Of a stretch of DNA of 64,000 nucleotides, positions 1 through 12,240 are shown piece by piece (positions within the stretch are counted from its first letter, which is position 1; every line of letters starts with the position of its first letter). Origin of the DNA: Nelumbo lutea (Eukaryota > Streptophyta > Magnoliopsida > Proteales > Nelumbonaceae); assembly GCA_022828595.1 (NCBI GenBank), contig JAKGHH010000002.1, positions 66,498,383 through 66,562,382 of the forward strand, given 5' to 3'. The notes below the pieces were generated by a model. It searched no databases. It was given only the letters and a program-made list of their open reading frames with translations, and was not told the origin of the DNA. Made by a program: the position numbers and the translations under genes.

Positions 1-856
1 TACCCTTTAAGGGGGGGGGGCGGTTTCAGAGCCTCGATGGGGGGTGATAGTTCCCATCTATAATCGTCCCCTTCATTGTCTTTTGGTATTCTACAAGTTA
101 TAGGGAAGACGAACCTCCACGAGAACGAGAACAGAAGAGAAGTCTAAAGGGCAAAGAACTTGCATGGGTACATTGCTAATAGGGAAACTCAACCACCCTA
201 GAGAGGCCTAATCCTCGTTATTATAGAGAACACCCAAATGAATTAAACTTTGAGGAAGAAACAAACTGGGAGGACCTAAAAATTGTAGAAGTTGAAGAAG
301 TGAGCCAACCTTAAAGTATTGGAAGCATTGGCACCACAAAAGGCTTTAAACATTTGGAGGTCAATCAGATGGGATTTGAACTTATGTTTGAAGAACCTCC
401 ACAACGGAAGTCCTAGAGTTGAAAGAGTTCAAGGCAGAAGAAGGAACCATGTCTTTTGGGGCACTTGGAAGAGCCAAGTAGAGAAGTGAACATGGGAATA
501 AATTAAACACTTTCATAGGATATCCGTATGTGGGAAAATGGTGTTCAAAGCGAGCAAAACAGGAATCCATGTGAGGAATAATCAAAATGGATGAGCTAGT
601 CAATGCTGAAAAGGATTACAACTCACCAATGTGGCTTTGGGAAGAAAACTTTTATCCATCATCGATGAGTCTTTTTATCCACCCCTTCATCCTCCTCCCT
701 CCTTTGTTGTGCTAATGTTGTCTTCCCCTTTGTTGATGCTATTCCTCTCTTTGTTGACTTTGCAAATCTAGCGGTGAATCCTCTTCCGAAAGCAAACAAT
801 GACCCTTATCTCCTTGAAATTAAGGGGATAGTGTAGAGAAAAAGGAGAAGTAAATA
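1..856. other. Unassigned repeat-like sequence, no gene seen
   Basis: No convincing coding region or RNA gene is visible. A run of G near position 11-20 and short purine-rich stretches are present. The segment directly precedes a decayed LINE on the + strand and may include its 5' part (leader or first ORF), but no domain could be recognised to prove that. Confidence 0.4.
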
Positions 857-1317
857 ATGAATTTGGTGTTAGAAAATTTATTTGAGCTAGTAGATCGAGA
901 GCAAGCTAAAGGGGAAGTTAGGAAAGAAGAGAGAAGCAAGAAAGAAGAAGGTGAGAAGAATGTTGAAAATGAGCAAGGAATGGTAAATCTAACCATCGGA
1001 GGAATCGCAAGTAAATCCTATAAAAAGAGGAGGAAAAATTCAAAGGAAGTCAAAGAAGAGCATGCAAACATGAGGGTATATATTAGAAAAGAAGGGGGTG
1101 GAGGAAAAAAAGGAAGGAAAAAGAGGAGTGAGGTGGAAAGATTAGCTTGTAGTGTCTCTTATGGGAAGAATAAGAGCCAAAAGAGGTTGAAAAGGGGGGG
1201 GGGGAGAACAGTAAAGGGTTTGTTAAGAGATAGGGTTTTCTCAACATCTCTTTGATTAAGACATTTGCTAGAATGAGCAAGGTTTTGGGAGTGCAAAGAA
1301 GAGAAGACTAATTAGGA

Positions 1318-1740
1318 ATGTCTTGAGGAAAGAGAAACCAAGTGTAGTGATGTTACAGGAAACAAAACTATTGGAGGTGGACAGGAGATGGACAAAAAGT
1401 ATCTGGGGATTTAGAGGGTTGAGTTGGTCTTTTGCCTCATCTTGAGGAGTATCTGGAGGAATTCTTACAATTTAGAAAAACGAAGATAGGGAGTGGGTTT
1501 TAACCAATGTGTACAAACCTGATTCCTATAGAGATAGAAACCTTTTTAGGGAGGAACTATCTACAATTAGGGGCTTGTGGGGCAGTCCTTGGTGTGTGTG
1601 GAGAGATTTCAATGTTATCAGGTATACAAATGAAACAAATAACCCCAATTAGGGCATAACCATAAGCATGAGGAATTTTAATGCTTTGGTGGAATCTTTG
1701 GAATTAAAAGGACCCCCTTTACTGCAAGCTACCTTTACTG
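1318..1740 (+). pseudogene. LINE endonuclease (APE-type) fragment
   Basis: Translation in one frame gives an exonuclease-endonuclease-phosphatase fold fragment: a QETK motif near the start (the Glu is a catalytic, metal-binding residue in this family), then the WVLTNVYKP and DFNVI segments. At least three in-frame stops interrupt it. In a live LINE this domain nicks target DNA to prime reverse transcription. Here it is dead, and the downstream polymerase is deleted. Confidence 0.65.
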
Positions 1741-2312
1741 ATCAGATTTTCAGGAGATCCCACTGTGTTCTAAATTAGACAGGTTCCTATACTTAGTTAA
1801 TTAGGTGGAGCTTTGGGGAAATCTAATCCTGAAAGTACTTCTTAGAGCAACTTCAGATCACTGCCCCCTTTGTCTTGTTGAGGATCAATGTCAGGGAGGC
1901 TCTACCCCTTTTGGATTCAAAAATATGTGGCTAGAAGACTCAAACAGGTGGGTTTCCCGGAAAAACTAAAGCTTCTAAAAGCAAGAAAAAAAGAATGGAA
2001 TAAACAAGAGTTTGGAAGATTGGAGGAAACAAAGGACAAATTACAAAAAGAATAGAGGAGATTGATCTTAAAAAGGCTCAAAGAGAGTGCTTAGTGGAGG
2101 AGATATCAGAAAGGTGGAGGCTAAAGGTGGAATTAGAGGAAATTCTTAGAAAAGAAGAAATTTTTTGTAGACAAAAATCGAGATGCATTTGGCTTTTGAA
2201 AGGGGATGGCAATACAAGTTCCTTGCCACAACTGCATTTTCCCCTTCCTAGACTTAATTACATAAAGTCATAAAATTAAATTTTGCTGGATGCTGTTTTA
2301 GAAATCTGTGAT

Positions 2313-2645
2313 TGACAGGTTTTGGAGGGGTGCTAAGAGACTTAATGAATTTATTGTGGTGTTATACTTAAGCCCAGGGGGTCTAGGAGACTTTGAAAGC
2401 AGAATATGTAAGCGGTTGAACCTAACGAACATTGTGGTGGAAGGTGATTCTACGACAGTGGAAGGCTGGGTGATAAAATAGTAAATGACTTTGGCAATAC
2501 AGGAACCAAATGAGGGAAATTAGACAGTTGGCAATGGGCCTAAATTCTAATTTCTGTTGGGTTTGTAGATTAGCCAATGGGTTGGATGATGCTTTAGCAA
2601 GGTAAGGTTTGAGTAGGGAAAGACTATATTGGGCTCAATTGTAGT
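2313..2645 (+). pseudogene. LINE RNase H C-terminal fragment
   Basis: The reading shows FGGVLRD, an AL-KAEY block, VEGDST and a C-terminal NGLDDALAR-like block, the order seen in the RNase H domain at the 3' end of plant L1 ORF2. Stops and frameshifts are frequent. It is followed by an untranslated tail that ends in A-rich sequence at about 2782. Confidence 0.6.
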
Positions 2646-2782
2646 GTATTAATTTATCATTTGGTTAAGGGAGTGGTGATTTGTCACCCATTTTGGGCTT
2701 CCCAATACCAATTTTCTTGTAAATTTGTAAAGTTGTGTTTATAAGTATTAATAGGATTCCCTTGACTGTTAATAAAGAAAAG

Positions 2783-2979
2783 TGTTAAGAGTGTGAGGGA
2801 ATTTTTGTCCTTTTATGAGTATTTGTATTTGGGTGCCTATTCAAGGGCACCTTTGTAATTTTGCTTGTGAGGTTAAATGAAAGTCTGTTGGTGTGAATAG
2901 TAACACACCAAGCATTCTCGACACATCTTTCCCTTCTTTCTTTTTTTTCGTCTTTCCAACATCTCTAAACCTTCCAACT
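2783..2979 (+). repeat. 5' LTR of copia element A
   Basis: Starts TGTTAAGAG and ends at the primer site TGGTATCAGAGC (2980-2991). It closely matches 17419-17619, including the block with ACACACCAAGCATTCTCGAC. The exact 3' edge is uncertain by a few bases because the ends are not a clean TG...CA pair. Confidence 0.85.
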
Positions 2980-3560
2980 TGGTATCAGAGCATTGCACAA
3001 TCAAGGAAACTATCTACATCTGGTTGTGACTCACAAATGGACATGTTGATGTTAGCACGTTTCCGGTTGATGTCAGTAGTCTGTACAGTTGGCGACATCC
3101 TCATGGGTTTTTGATGGTCATTGATTTGCCCTGACTTTAGGGGAATTTTGGTATTAGTTTCATGGTGGTTTGAAGCTGTTTTAGATTTTTCTTTGATTTT
3201 TCGGATGAAAATTGGCAAAAAATCCAGATCTGGATTAGGGCTTGCATGCTCGCATGGTGGGTTGGTTGTTGCTGAAACCTCTTGTGTTTGAGTCGTGGTA
3301 AACCCCTGGGACTGCAGGAAGTAGTCCTGAATTTTTTGGAGCCCTAAAACTTTTTTGGGATTTTTTTTTCTATCCATGTTTTGCCGCAAATACTTATTTT
3401 TCCTAGTTTTTCGCTGTAGCTCATGTCTAACCTTGTGGGAAAGGTATTTAGGAGTTTAGCTGGTGTTGAAATACTGTGGTGCTGGTGAGAAATATTGTTT
3501 TTGGAGGGGCTGTGATCGATGGACTCACACAAAGACATTTGAGTACCTACCTATGTCCTC

Positions 3561-3974
3561 TTGGGAAGAAATGGCAATACCGGAGGGCAGATTACACCTG
3601 TAAAACTTGATGGAACAAATTTCTTGAATGGTCTCAATCAACTAAGCTTACAATCGGTGGAAGAGGTAAGCTCGGATTTATTACCTGTAAGGAAGCTAAG
3701 CCGAAGCTTGAAGATCCAAAGTCCAAACTATTCCAAATGGAAGCAGGATAATCCACTGGTTATATCATGGCTTGTATGCTCTATGTACCTACACATTGCT
3801 TGTAACTATATGTTCCTTCCAACAGCTACAAATTTTTGGGACAGGCTAACTGGGACTTATTCTCAAGTGAAAAACACTACTAGAATCTATCAGTTGCAAA
3901 GAGAAGTATGTAATATGCGGTAGAGGGAGAAATCAATGGCCATGTATTTCTCCTTCTTACAATCAATTTGGGAA
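3561..3974 (+). pseudogene. gag of copia element A, first part
   Basis: N-terminal half of a UBN2/retrotran_gag-type capsid protein. It shows VKLDGTNF, then a DNPLVISWLV block and a FWDRLTGTYSQ block, as in other copia gags of this window. A stop follows at about 3921, then a few more gag codons up to the words for S-I-W-E, where element B is inserted. The frame resumes at 9455 with E-I-N-H-L-E-A-L-E-W, so the two parts are one old gag gene. Confidence 0.8.
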
Positions 3975-4260
3975 TGTTTTTACTGTAGCTACCGTAGCTA
4001 CTGTAGCTATAGTAGTCCGAACCAGTAAGGGGAAGAAGAAAGAGAAGAGAAGAAGAAGAAGATGAAAGAACTATCGAACTTGATAGCTAAACCCTATCAA
4101 TCGACCTCTTAATAGTGATTAGGCTTCTAATTAAATGTACAAGGACTAAACTGCCCCTACTTAAGTATGGGACAGAGAACCTCTAATAAGACTGTCACAT
4201 AAGCTCATAACTTAACCAAGGTGAGATGACTAATCTACCCTTATTCGGCTAACTCTAACA
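3975..4260 (-). repeat. 3' LTR of copia element B
   Basis: Matches 9193-9454 over most of its length and ends ...AACTCTAACA. Its outer edge holds extra copies of a short GTAGCTACT-like motif (3981-4012) compared with the other LTR, so it is about 24 bp longer. It lies next to the purine tract of element B. Confidence 0.88.
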
Positions 4261-4267
4261 CTCCCCC

Positions 4268-6036
4268 TCAAGCTAGAGAATATATATCATATAATCCCAG
4301 CTTGTTACATATATAGTTCACTCTCCCTAAGCTTAAGGCTTTTGTAAACAAATCTGCCCACTGATCACCTGAGCTTACATGTTCTTTGCTTATCTCTCTA
4401 GTAAGAACCTTCTCCCTCACAAAGTGGCAATCAATCTCTATGTGCTTTGTTCTCTCATGAAAAACAGGGTTGGATGAGATATGGAGCGCAGCTTGATTGT
4501 CACAGTACAACTTCATAGGTTTATCCATGTGGAACCCGATTTCTTGTAGGAGATTCCTCAACCACACTAATTCACATGTAGTGTGTGCCATGGCTCTGTA
4601 CTCGGCTTCAGCACTGCTTCTAACCACAACCGTCTGTTTTTTACTCTTCCACGTCACAAGATTTCCTCCAAGAAATGTGCAGTAACCTATAGTAGATCTT
4701 CTATCAGACACAGAGCCCACCCAATCCTGTACCCAACTACTTCAAGTTTTCCTCCTGATTTATACAATAGCCCACGGCCTGGAGCTCCCTTCAAATATCT
4801 TACAATTCTAAGAACTGCATCCCAGTGAGATATATGGGGGTTCTGCATAAATTGACTCACCACACTGACTGCAAAGGAGATGTCTGGTCTCGTGATAGTC
4901 AAATAGTTCAGCTTCCCCACTAGTCGTCTATACCTTCCAGGATCATCAAATATTTCCCCTGTATCACCACTCAACTTAACATTTGGTTCCATAGGAGTCT
5001 CAGCCGGTTTTGCACCTAACAGTCCTGTTTCGTTCAATAGATCGAGAACATATTTTCTTTGGCACAGGTTTACACCTTGTCTTGATCTAGCAACTTCTAT
5101 ACCCAAGAAATACTTCAATGTCCCAAGGTCTTTTGTTTGAAAATGATTTTGTAGAAAGATCTTGAGTTTGTCGATCCCCAATTTGACAATATCATCCACA
5201 TAGACCATTAATAAAATCTTTCCAGCTTCCGAGTCATAGCTGAACACTGAGTGATCAACCTGACATTGTTTCATTCCAAAATTCTTCACCACTTCACTAA
5301 ACTTCCCAAACCAAGCACGAGGCGATTGTTTCAACCCATAAATTGCCTTTTTCAGTCTGCACACCTTACCAGCCTCCCCCTGAGCAACAAACCCAGGTGG
5401 TTGCTCCATATATACCTCCTCTATAAGGTCACCATGAAGGAAGGCATTTTTTATGTCAAGTTGAAATAAGGGCCAATCATACATAACTGCCAGGGAAATT
5501 AACACACGGACAGAGCTAATCTTAGCCACTGGAGAGAAGGTCTCCATATAGTCCACTCCATACAACTGTGAATACCCTTTAGCAACAAGTCTGGCTTTCA
5601 AACGCTCCACACTACCATCTGGCAAGTATTTAACAGTATACACCCATTTACAACCCACAACATGCTTACCAGGAGGAAGAGTAGTGAGCTCCCACGTGTG
5701 AGTATGTTGAAGAGCAGAGAGTTCCTTCATTGCCTGCCTCCACCCAGGTGAACTAAGAGCCTCTTGGACATTGTTAGGTATGGAAATAGATGACAATAGT
5801 GAAACAAACTGGCGATGTGAGGCGGAAAGGCGAGATACTGAAACAAAATTGGAAATGGGATGGAGAGTAGAACTACGTTTACCTTTCTGTAAGGCAATGG
5901 GTAGGTCAAGTCCTGAAGGTTCAACAACAGGAGCAATGACAGGATCCGCGGACAAGGTAGAAGCTGGAGGAGGGGCCGGTGTCATTCGACGTGTATACAC
6001 TTGCCGAATTGGTGGTCGTTCAGTAGGGATCTGCAC
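4268..6036 (-). pseudogene. Reverse transcriptase and RNase H of copia element B
   Basis: Frame 6036-4687 holds the reverse transcriptase: W-KQAMKEL-type start block, [44 protein letters not shown] and the catalytic YVDDIV motif (about 5188-5206), followed by the FLGIEVARS block. Frame 4720-4268 continues with RNase [30 protein letters not shown] and KHIEIDCHFVREK, ending close to the purine tract. A frameshift near 4700 separates the two. The polymerase core residues look intact, so this is a fairly young copy. Confidence 0.9.
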
Positions 6037-6108
6037 TGGATGAGATGACGAGTCAACTCCAATAGGAACACCCGGAACGGGATCACTGACCGGAAGAGGA
6101 AGAGGAAG

Positions 6109-7419
6109 TTAAGGTGGAGACGAAGATGCTTCAGTTCCTGAGAAGAAGGGAACAGACTCAAAAAAGGTGACATCAGGACAGACATAACACTTCCGAGTAA
6201 TGGGATTGTAACACTTGTACCCTTTTTGAGTCCGAGAGTAGCCAAGAAACACACACTTAATGGAGCGTGCATCCAACTTGTCTATTCCAGGACTCAGATT
6301 GTGAACAAAACACACACAACCAAAGATACGAGGTGTTAATGGAAAGGGAGACAAGGTGGGAAACAAGATAGAGAAGGGAGACTGACCATGAACAATAAAG
6401 GAGGGCATCCTATTAATGAGGAAACACGCAGTAAGTACAACATCACTCCAAAACCGTTTAGGAACACTCATATGATGAAGAATAGACCAAGCTGTTTCAA
6501 GGAGATGACGGTTCTTCCGTTCAGCCACCCCATTTTGTTGAGGAGTGGATGCACAAGAAGTTTGATGAATGATGCCATGCTGTTCTAAATACTGTTGAAA
6601 GGAAGTTAGAAAATATTCACGACCATTATCTGAACGAAGAACTTTGATTGGAACACCAAATTGTGTACGTATTTCAGCATGGAATTTTTGAAAAATGGAA
6701 AATAATTCACTCCTTTCTTTCATTAAATAAATCCATGTCATTCTTGAACATCTGAATGAACCAAAGTAAAAGGACTCAACATACGACTTTCAACTCTAGG
6801 ACTGAAGGAAACACGATGATGTTTCCCAAACTGACACGACTCACACTGTAACACTGACAAATGACTCAAAGACGGAACTAGTATCTTGAGTGCCTTGAGA
6901 GAAGGATGTCCCAGTTGACAATGCCACTGTAGAGGAGTGAGTGAAGTCTGAAGTGCAATTGACGATCCACCACCGTCAAGGTAATACAATCCACTAGCTT
7001 CATGCCCCCCACCAATCTTCTTCCCTGTCCTGAGATCCTGAAAAACACAAGAGGAAGGGAAAAAAGTAACAGAGCAGTTAAGAGTCTTGGTTAATTTACT
7101 AATACATAAGATTGAATGGAAACTTAGGGACATATAGAACAGATGATAAAGAAAGAGAAGCCATGTCAACATTGCCAACACCACAGATGGGAGAGGAGGA
7201 ATCATTGGCAAGGGTAACAGTTTGAGATGTAGAAGTTTCAGAAAGAGAAGAGAACACACCTGGAGTCCCGGTCATGTGATTAGAGGCTCCAGAGTCAATA
7301 ATCCAAGGAGAGGTTTTAGATGACAGGCAAGCTATACCTGAGTGGGCAAGAGTAGCAGTAATGTGCTGTGAAGTGGACTGAAGGAACCACTCATACTCAT
7401 CACGCGGTACACTCACCAT
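6109..7419 (-). pseudogene. Protease and integrase of copia element B
   Basis: Frame 7419-7099 carries the aspartic protease motif DSGASNHMT. After a frameshift, 7259-6738 carries the zinc-binding H-LGH and C-SCQ part of integrase and the first catalytic Asp (LVHSDV). About 30 residues that normally follow (VWGP to the DD-SR block) are missing. 6741-6109 then continues from TWIYLMK with the second catalytic Asp (RSDNG) and the Glu ([10 protein letters not shown]). The deletion and shifts make it non-functional. Confidence 0.85.
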
Positions 7420-7454
7420 CTCCCTTCCGGAAACAGATGTAGATGTGGAAGGAG

Positions 7455-8400
7455 TTAGGTCTGCCTGTTGATTATCACCGACATCAACCCCACCAGCAAT
7501 AGCATGATTGGCCCATTTAGAGGGAGGGTGGCCATGAAGATCATAACCGGAATGTCCTTTCCTGCCACAGTGGGTACACTTCCTTGTAGAGCTGCCTTTT
7601 TCTTTGCCACGGCCTCCCCTTGAGTCACGACCACCACCACAGCCAAATATGAAACCACCACGACCTCCTCGGGAGACATGTCCTCCCCCTTTCGTACCAC
7701 GTCCACCTCCTCTGGTTGTTACAAAAGCTGATCTATCAGACTATGTGGGATTCTCTATCTGTCCCAAAGAAATCCTACGAAGCCGAGCAAACACTTCCTC
7801 AAGTGTAGGAAGGGTAGAGCCCCCCAATATTTGGGCTCTAACTGGTTCATACTCTGATTTCAACCCCACTAAGAACCTTGTGACATCTAGTTGTTCCCTC
7901 TGTTGTTGTTGAACCTTAACATCTGGAGTGAGAGGATGATAGACATTGAGTTCATTTCTGAGGTTCTTCATACTGGCATAGTACTCTTCTAGTGTTTTAT
8001 TTCCTCGTTGCAGACCAAAGTACTCCTGATAGAGCTGATATACCCTTGTAGTATTATCTTGCCCAGAATACAGCTTCTTGGCATGTTCCTATATGTCCTT
8101 AGCTGTATCTAAGAACATGAAGTTGGCACTTATTTTGGGTTCCATACTGTTCCATAGCCATGTCATGATTTGAGCATCCTCCTGTTCCCAATCATCAAAC
8201 CCTGGAGAGTCAGCCGGTGGTTTATCTTCTTTCACATGCTTCACTTTTCTCTTTGCCTTGAGAAAAACTTCCACTGACTTGGCCCATGGAACATAGTTCT
8301 CACCATTCAGTTTAATTGAGGTTATCTGTACACCTAGATAGTCAGAGGAAACCACCACACTAGGTTTCTGATCACTACAGCCATCTCCCATTGCTGCCAT
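7455..8400 (-). pseudogene. gag of copia element B
   Basis: The start at 8400 (MAAMGDG) is followed by ITSIKLNGENYVPWAKSVE and DWEQEDAQIMTWLWNSM, typical of copia capsid proteins. A stop at about 8089 is followed by the C-terminal half (7971-7741: ...QREQLDVTRFLVGL, SEYEPVRAQILGG). A zinc-knuckle-like region around 7500-7580 reads C-TH-C-GRKG-H but then Asp where the fourth Cys should be. Several frame breaks. Confidence 0.8.
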
Positions 8401-9192
8401 GATACTCTTTCAATGCTGACTCTAATCTGAATTCCCAATCACCAACTAAGTGCTGCTGTCAAGAGTTTGATGTTCTAGAACCTACAACAGTCCCTAAACA
8501 CAATGATAAATACACGCGCCTTTGTTCTTATCCACACCACTACTGATTTCACAAAAAAAAAACACAGACTACACCGACTTTAATTCAGCACTTACTAACC
8601 ACATGCAAGCTCTCTTACAACTACTCAACAAAAACTCAACTAGCTGTCACACCACTACTGCTGTCAAGAGTTTGTGCATTACAAGCACCACCACACAGCC
8701 ATAGCTGTCACACACAATACAGACCTGCTTTAATGCTTTTAAGAGGGCATCACAAGACCAACAAAAACTCAACTAGTACCATTGCATTACACCTTGCACC
8801 ATTCGGCCACCTACAGTAGCAGCCCTTACACCATTTTGGTCACTGTAAACACAATCTGCTCTTGGAATTTTTCCAAGAACCAGGGCAACAACCAACCTAG
8901 TTCTCTAGGTTCTGATCAGTCCTCTCAAGTTCTTGAAGATTTTCAACCCAGAAATACCAATAGCACACAGAGGAGAGATAACCAACCTTCGTTTGAGAGC
9001 TTCAGCCAACCATTCACTGCTGAAGTTGTTTTCTTAGGAAAGAAAGTTCTGTGCACTAGAAAAAAAAGAGTTGTGATGTTTCAGGCCTGGGACGAACCAC
9101 TTTTCTCCATTGACAGCCCAGAGAAGAAAATGAGAGAATTGAAGCACGAATTGAAACAGGTCACGAACTGAAGTTGTCATGCTCTGATACCA

Positions 9193-9454
9193 TACAGTAG
9201 CTACAGTAGTCCGAACCAGTAAGGAGAAGAAGAAAGAGAAGAGAAGAAGAAGAAGATGAAAGAACTATCGAACTTGATAGCTAAACCCTATCAGTCGACC
9301 TCTTAATAGTGATTAGGCTTCTAATTAAATGTACAAGGACTAAACTAGCCCTACTTAAGTATGGGACAGAGAACCTCTAATAAGATTGCCACATAAGTTC
9401 ATAACTTAGCCAAGGTGAGATGACTAATCTACCCTTATTCGGCTAACTCTAACA
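9193..9454 (-). repeat. 5' LTR of copia element B
   Basis: Begins right after the primer site complement at 9181-9192 and ends AACTCTAACA, followed by target duplication AGGAA. Nearly identical to 4001-4260. In sense orientation it starts TGTTAGAGTTAGCC. Confidence 0.88.
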
Positions 9455-10010
9455 AGGAAGAAATTAATCATCTTGAGGCTTTGGAGTGGAAGGATCTTGT
9501 TGATGCTGAACAGTACATGAAGTACATTGAAAAAAACTGAGTTTTTTTGTCACTCTGCACAGCATATTCTCTAGGCAACACATCCTTAGTGTTGATATTT
9601 TGTCACTCTCCACAGCATATTCTCTTGTGCAGAATGAAGAGAGTAGGAGGAATGCTATGATGCAAGTGTTTGTAGGTGAGCACTTTATAGGTGAGTACAT
9701 TGTTCTTGTGTCCACAAATCCGAAGGATACAAAGGATAGATGCTGGAAACTAAATCCCCCAATTGAAACTTGAGAAGTTTAAAACTGGAAAGAAAGTAAA
9801 TGTTCATGTTTCTACTACAAGTTATGATTCTCAGACTCACATGCTTAAGGGAAACCCTCCTACTCTGGCATCTACTCATGACACCTTTGATGTGATGGAA
9901 AAATTGAGAGGCATCTTACTCCATCTTGAAAAGAGTGGGTTGCCTACATCTACTAGATCAGATGCTTCTTCTGGTGCTTTTGCAAAATCAGGTATTGCAC
10001 TTGCGTGTCA
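9455..10010 (+). pseudogene. gag of copia element A, second part
   Basis: Resumes the gag of A with EEINHLEALEWKDLVDAEQY, then in shifted frames the YSLVQNEESRRNAMM block and a CWKLNPP block (tail of a zinc knuckle), and the stretch before the protease ending ...LACH. It stops at 10010, where element C is inserted. Several frameshifts and stops. Confidence 0.75.
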
Positions 10011-10229
10011 TGTGGAGACTCAATAACTTGATGTACCTTATTAGTATAGTCCCTATTGTATATTACTTTTACATCTTATTCTTCTTTTCTCTTTCAGCCC
10101 TGTATGGGCATTCTTGTAATTGTACATATCTTTTAATATATAAGAGACTCTTTGAGGTGGGGGTCATTCATTCTTGACACCTCTAAGATTATTCTTGTTC
10201 TTTTCTCTATTCGGCCAAGAGTGTTGACA
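10011..10229 (+). repeat. 5' LTR of copia element C
   Basis: Starts TGTGGAGACT and ends GTGTTGACA, directly followed by the primer site. Contains an A/T-rich TTTTAATATATAAGAG box (about 10131-10146) that could be the TATA element of the LTR promoter. Matches 14416-14634. Confidence 0.92.
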
Positions 10230-11104
10230 TGGTATCAGAGCAGGTTGTTGTCTGATCTATTCTCTCGCTCTCTTGAACCTTACTAGAAGTAGTAAACCTA
10301 TCGTATTAGGGCTGTCTTGATCAACCATTTTCTATTCTTTCTTCTTTGCGCAACTAGCAGGAGAGATTTCTTTAGATCTCTTTTGGGAGACATTGGTTTG
10401 AGGCCAAACTTCAAATCTGGTGTCGCCTAAACCTGATCTATTCTCCCTACAAACAACATCTGATTTGGTGAAGTTTTGAAGGAGTTCTGATCTTCTTCTT
10501 GGGGCGGCAACACTGTACAGTTTCTTTTTTTGGACTGCAACAGCTTTGGACTTCAGATCTGGTGTCGCCTAGACCTGATCTATTCCACCTACAAACAACA
10601 TCTGATTTGGTGAAGTTTTCGAAGGAATACTGATCTTCTTGGGGTGGCAGCACTGTACAGTTTCCTTCTCGGGACTGCAACCTTTTTTTTTTTGAACTTT
10701 AGGCCTTCTACATCAACCTGCAATTTTAGTTTTTCTCTCCAGATCGAAGGGTTCTCTCAAGCTCTCCTTAACCCTACACTCAGTTTCTGGTTTAGAGTTT
10801 TTAAGGAGTGCCTTAATCAGCATAAGATACCTCCTTGTTCGTGAAGAAGACGTTTGATGTGTTGGTAAATCACAGATCTCTCTCAATCGGCTGGCTCGGT
10901 CAACCTAAAACCCTAGATCTGGTGTCGTCCTAGGGTTTTCTTGCCTCCCATTTATTTGATTCATACTTCAGATTCATATTTGAAAGGCCTTAGACTCGAC
11001 AGTCTTAAAAACTTACCTTTTTTGGACTGCCATCTTTAGTTTTTGATTGCTGAATTTGGTTGTCTCTGATATCCTTGTGCCTGGATTGCTGTTTTCTTGC
11101 CAAA

Positions 11105-12240
11105 ATGGCCTCCGATAGTGGCGATTCTTTTGTTAAAGGTGATTCCTTGGCATCTATGGTTGAGCAAAACATTCGACAACTGGTAACATTTGCTTTTCCT
11201 TCTGCTCTTTCTGCTATTGGATTACCTGGTGAGTTTTCCGGTTATTGTGCTTCTTCTCATATTTGGATCATTGACTCTAGAGCTACCAACCACATGATAG
11301 GAGCCTACCCTACCCAACCAAGTAACCTTACTAAAACCCATCACAAACATATTGTTACTGCCAATGCTGAAAAGTTAAACATCATTGGTAGTAGTGATCT
11401 GTCTCTTAAGCTTTCACCCACTGCATCTTTCCTTCTTACCAAGACCCTTCTTGTTCCTAATCTTACTACAAACTTGATTTCCGTTGGCCAATTAATTGAT
11501 GAAGGTAACATTCTCATCTTCTCTCAGGATGAATGTTTGATTCAGGACCGGAACACTAGGAAGGTGAAAGGGAAGGGGTGCAGGTTGGGCCGTCTGTTTG
11601 CATTGGAGTTCGAGAAGCCTCAAACAACAACATCATCAGTTTATTTCAGTTCCTCCACTTCTAGTTCCTTTCTGAGTCATAGAAATAATGTTTGGGACTT
11701 ATGGCATAAACGCCTAGGTCATTTACATTCTGAAAAATTAAAATTTTTGTTTGATTCAGGCCTTATTAAGAATAAAGTTCCTTCCTTGCACACCTTTGAT
11801 ACATCTTGTGTTTCTTGTTGCTTAAGTAAGAGTCGTACCTTACCATTTCCTCACATATCTGAGCATGCTACCTCTCCTGTCGAGCTTATACATAGTGATG
11901 TTTGGACTGCTTCTGTTTCTTCTCGGCTTGGATACAAATATTTTGTGTCGTTCATTGATGATTGTACTAGGTACACATGGATATACTTTCTTCGCCACAA
12001 GTCTGAGGTATTCCCAACATTTAAGTTGTTTCATGCTATGGTGCGGGTTCGGTTTCAATCACAAGTGCGCATTCTCCGTTTGGATTCAAGAGGAGAATAC
12101 ACTAATGGAGATCTTTTATCCTATTTGAAGGACATGGAATACAAGTGCAACGAAGTTGTTCATATACTCCTTAGCAAAATGGTGTGGCCGAGTGAAAAAA
12201 TGGACATATCCTTAGTGTTGTGAGGACATTGTTGCAGGAA
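11105..12240 (+). pseudogene. Protease-integrase of copia element C with vestigial N-terminus
   Basis: Starts at ATG 11105 (MASDSGDSFVKGDSL), then about 40 residues later enters the protease: WIIDSRATNHM, in which the catalytic-loop Gly is replaced by Arg. Integrase zinc-binding residues (H-KRLGH, C-SCC) and the first Asp (IHSDVW) follow, then the DD-TRYTW block and LDSRGEY with the second Asp. A frameshift and a stop (AE-stop where AER is expected) end it before the rest of integrase. No capsid homology lies between the start and the protease, so gag has been lost from this copy. Confidence 0.85.

Larger units (their letters stand above)
857..2782 (+). mobile_element. Decayed L1-type LINE, internally deleted
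   Basis: Non-LTR retrotransposon remnant. A lysine-rich ORF (857-1255) is followed by an endonuclease-like frame around 1318-1740, with the QETK motif and a W-R-DFNVI motif typical of the plant LINE endonuclease, broken by several in-frame stops. Traces of the linker before reverse transcriptase follow (about 1740-2230), but the reverse transcriptase core itself is missing. The sequence jumps to an RNase H-like C-terminus (about 2313-2640: GGVLRD, ALKAEY, VEGDST, then a DDALAR-like tail). The 3' end is an AATAAAGAAAA-type tail next to the 5' LTR of copia element A, which seems to have inserted into or beside this tail. The 5' boundary is uncertain. Clearly inactive. Confidence 0.7.
3975..9454 (-). 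mobile_element. Ty1/copia retrotransposon B, inserted in gag of A
   Basis: Complete minus-strand element. Right-hand 5' LTR 9193-9454, left-hand 3' LTR 3975-4260, primer site complement GCTCTGATACCA at 9181-9192, purine tract complement CTCCCCCTCAAG from 4261. Target duplication GGGAA (3970-3974) and AGGAA (9455-9459), one mismatch; removing the insert plus one copy restores the gag frame of A. Gag, protease, integrase, reverse transcriptase and RNase H are all present in copia order, but with frameshifts, stops and an integrase deletion, so it cannot move by itself. Confidence 0.93.

Noticed and set aside
857..1255. 132-codon Lys-rich ORF as an independent gene
   Set aside because: It directly precedes LINE endonuclease sequence, is of low complexity and has no recognisable domain; better treated as part of the LINE remnant.
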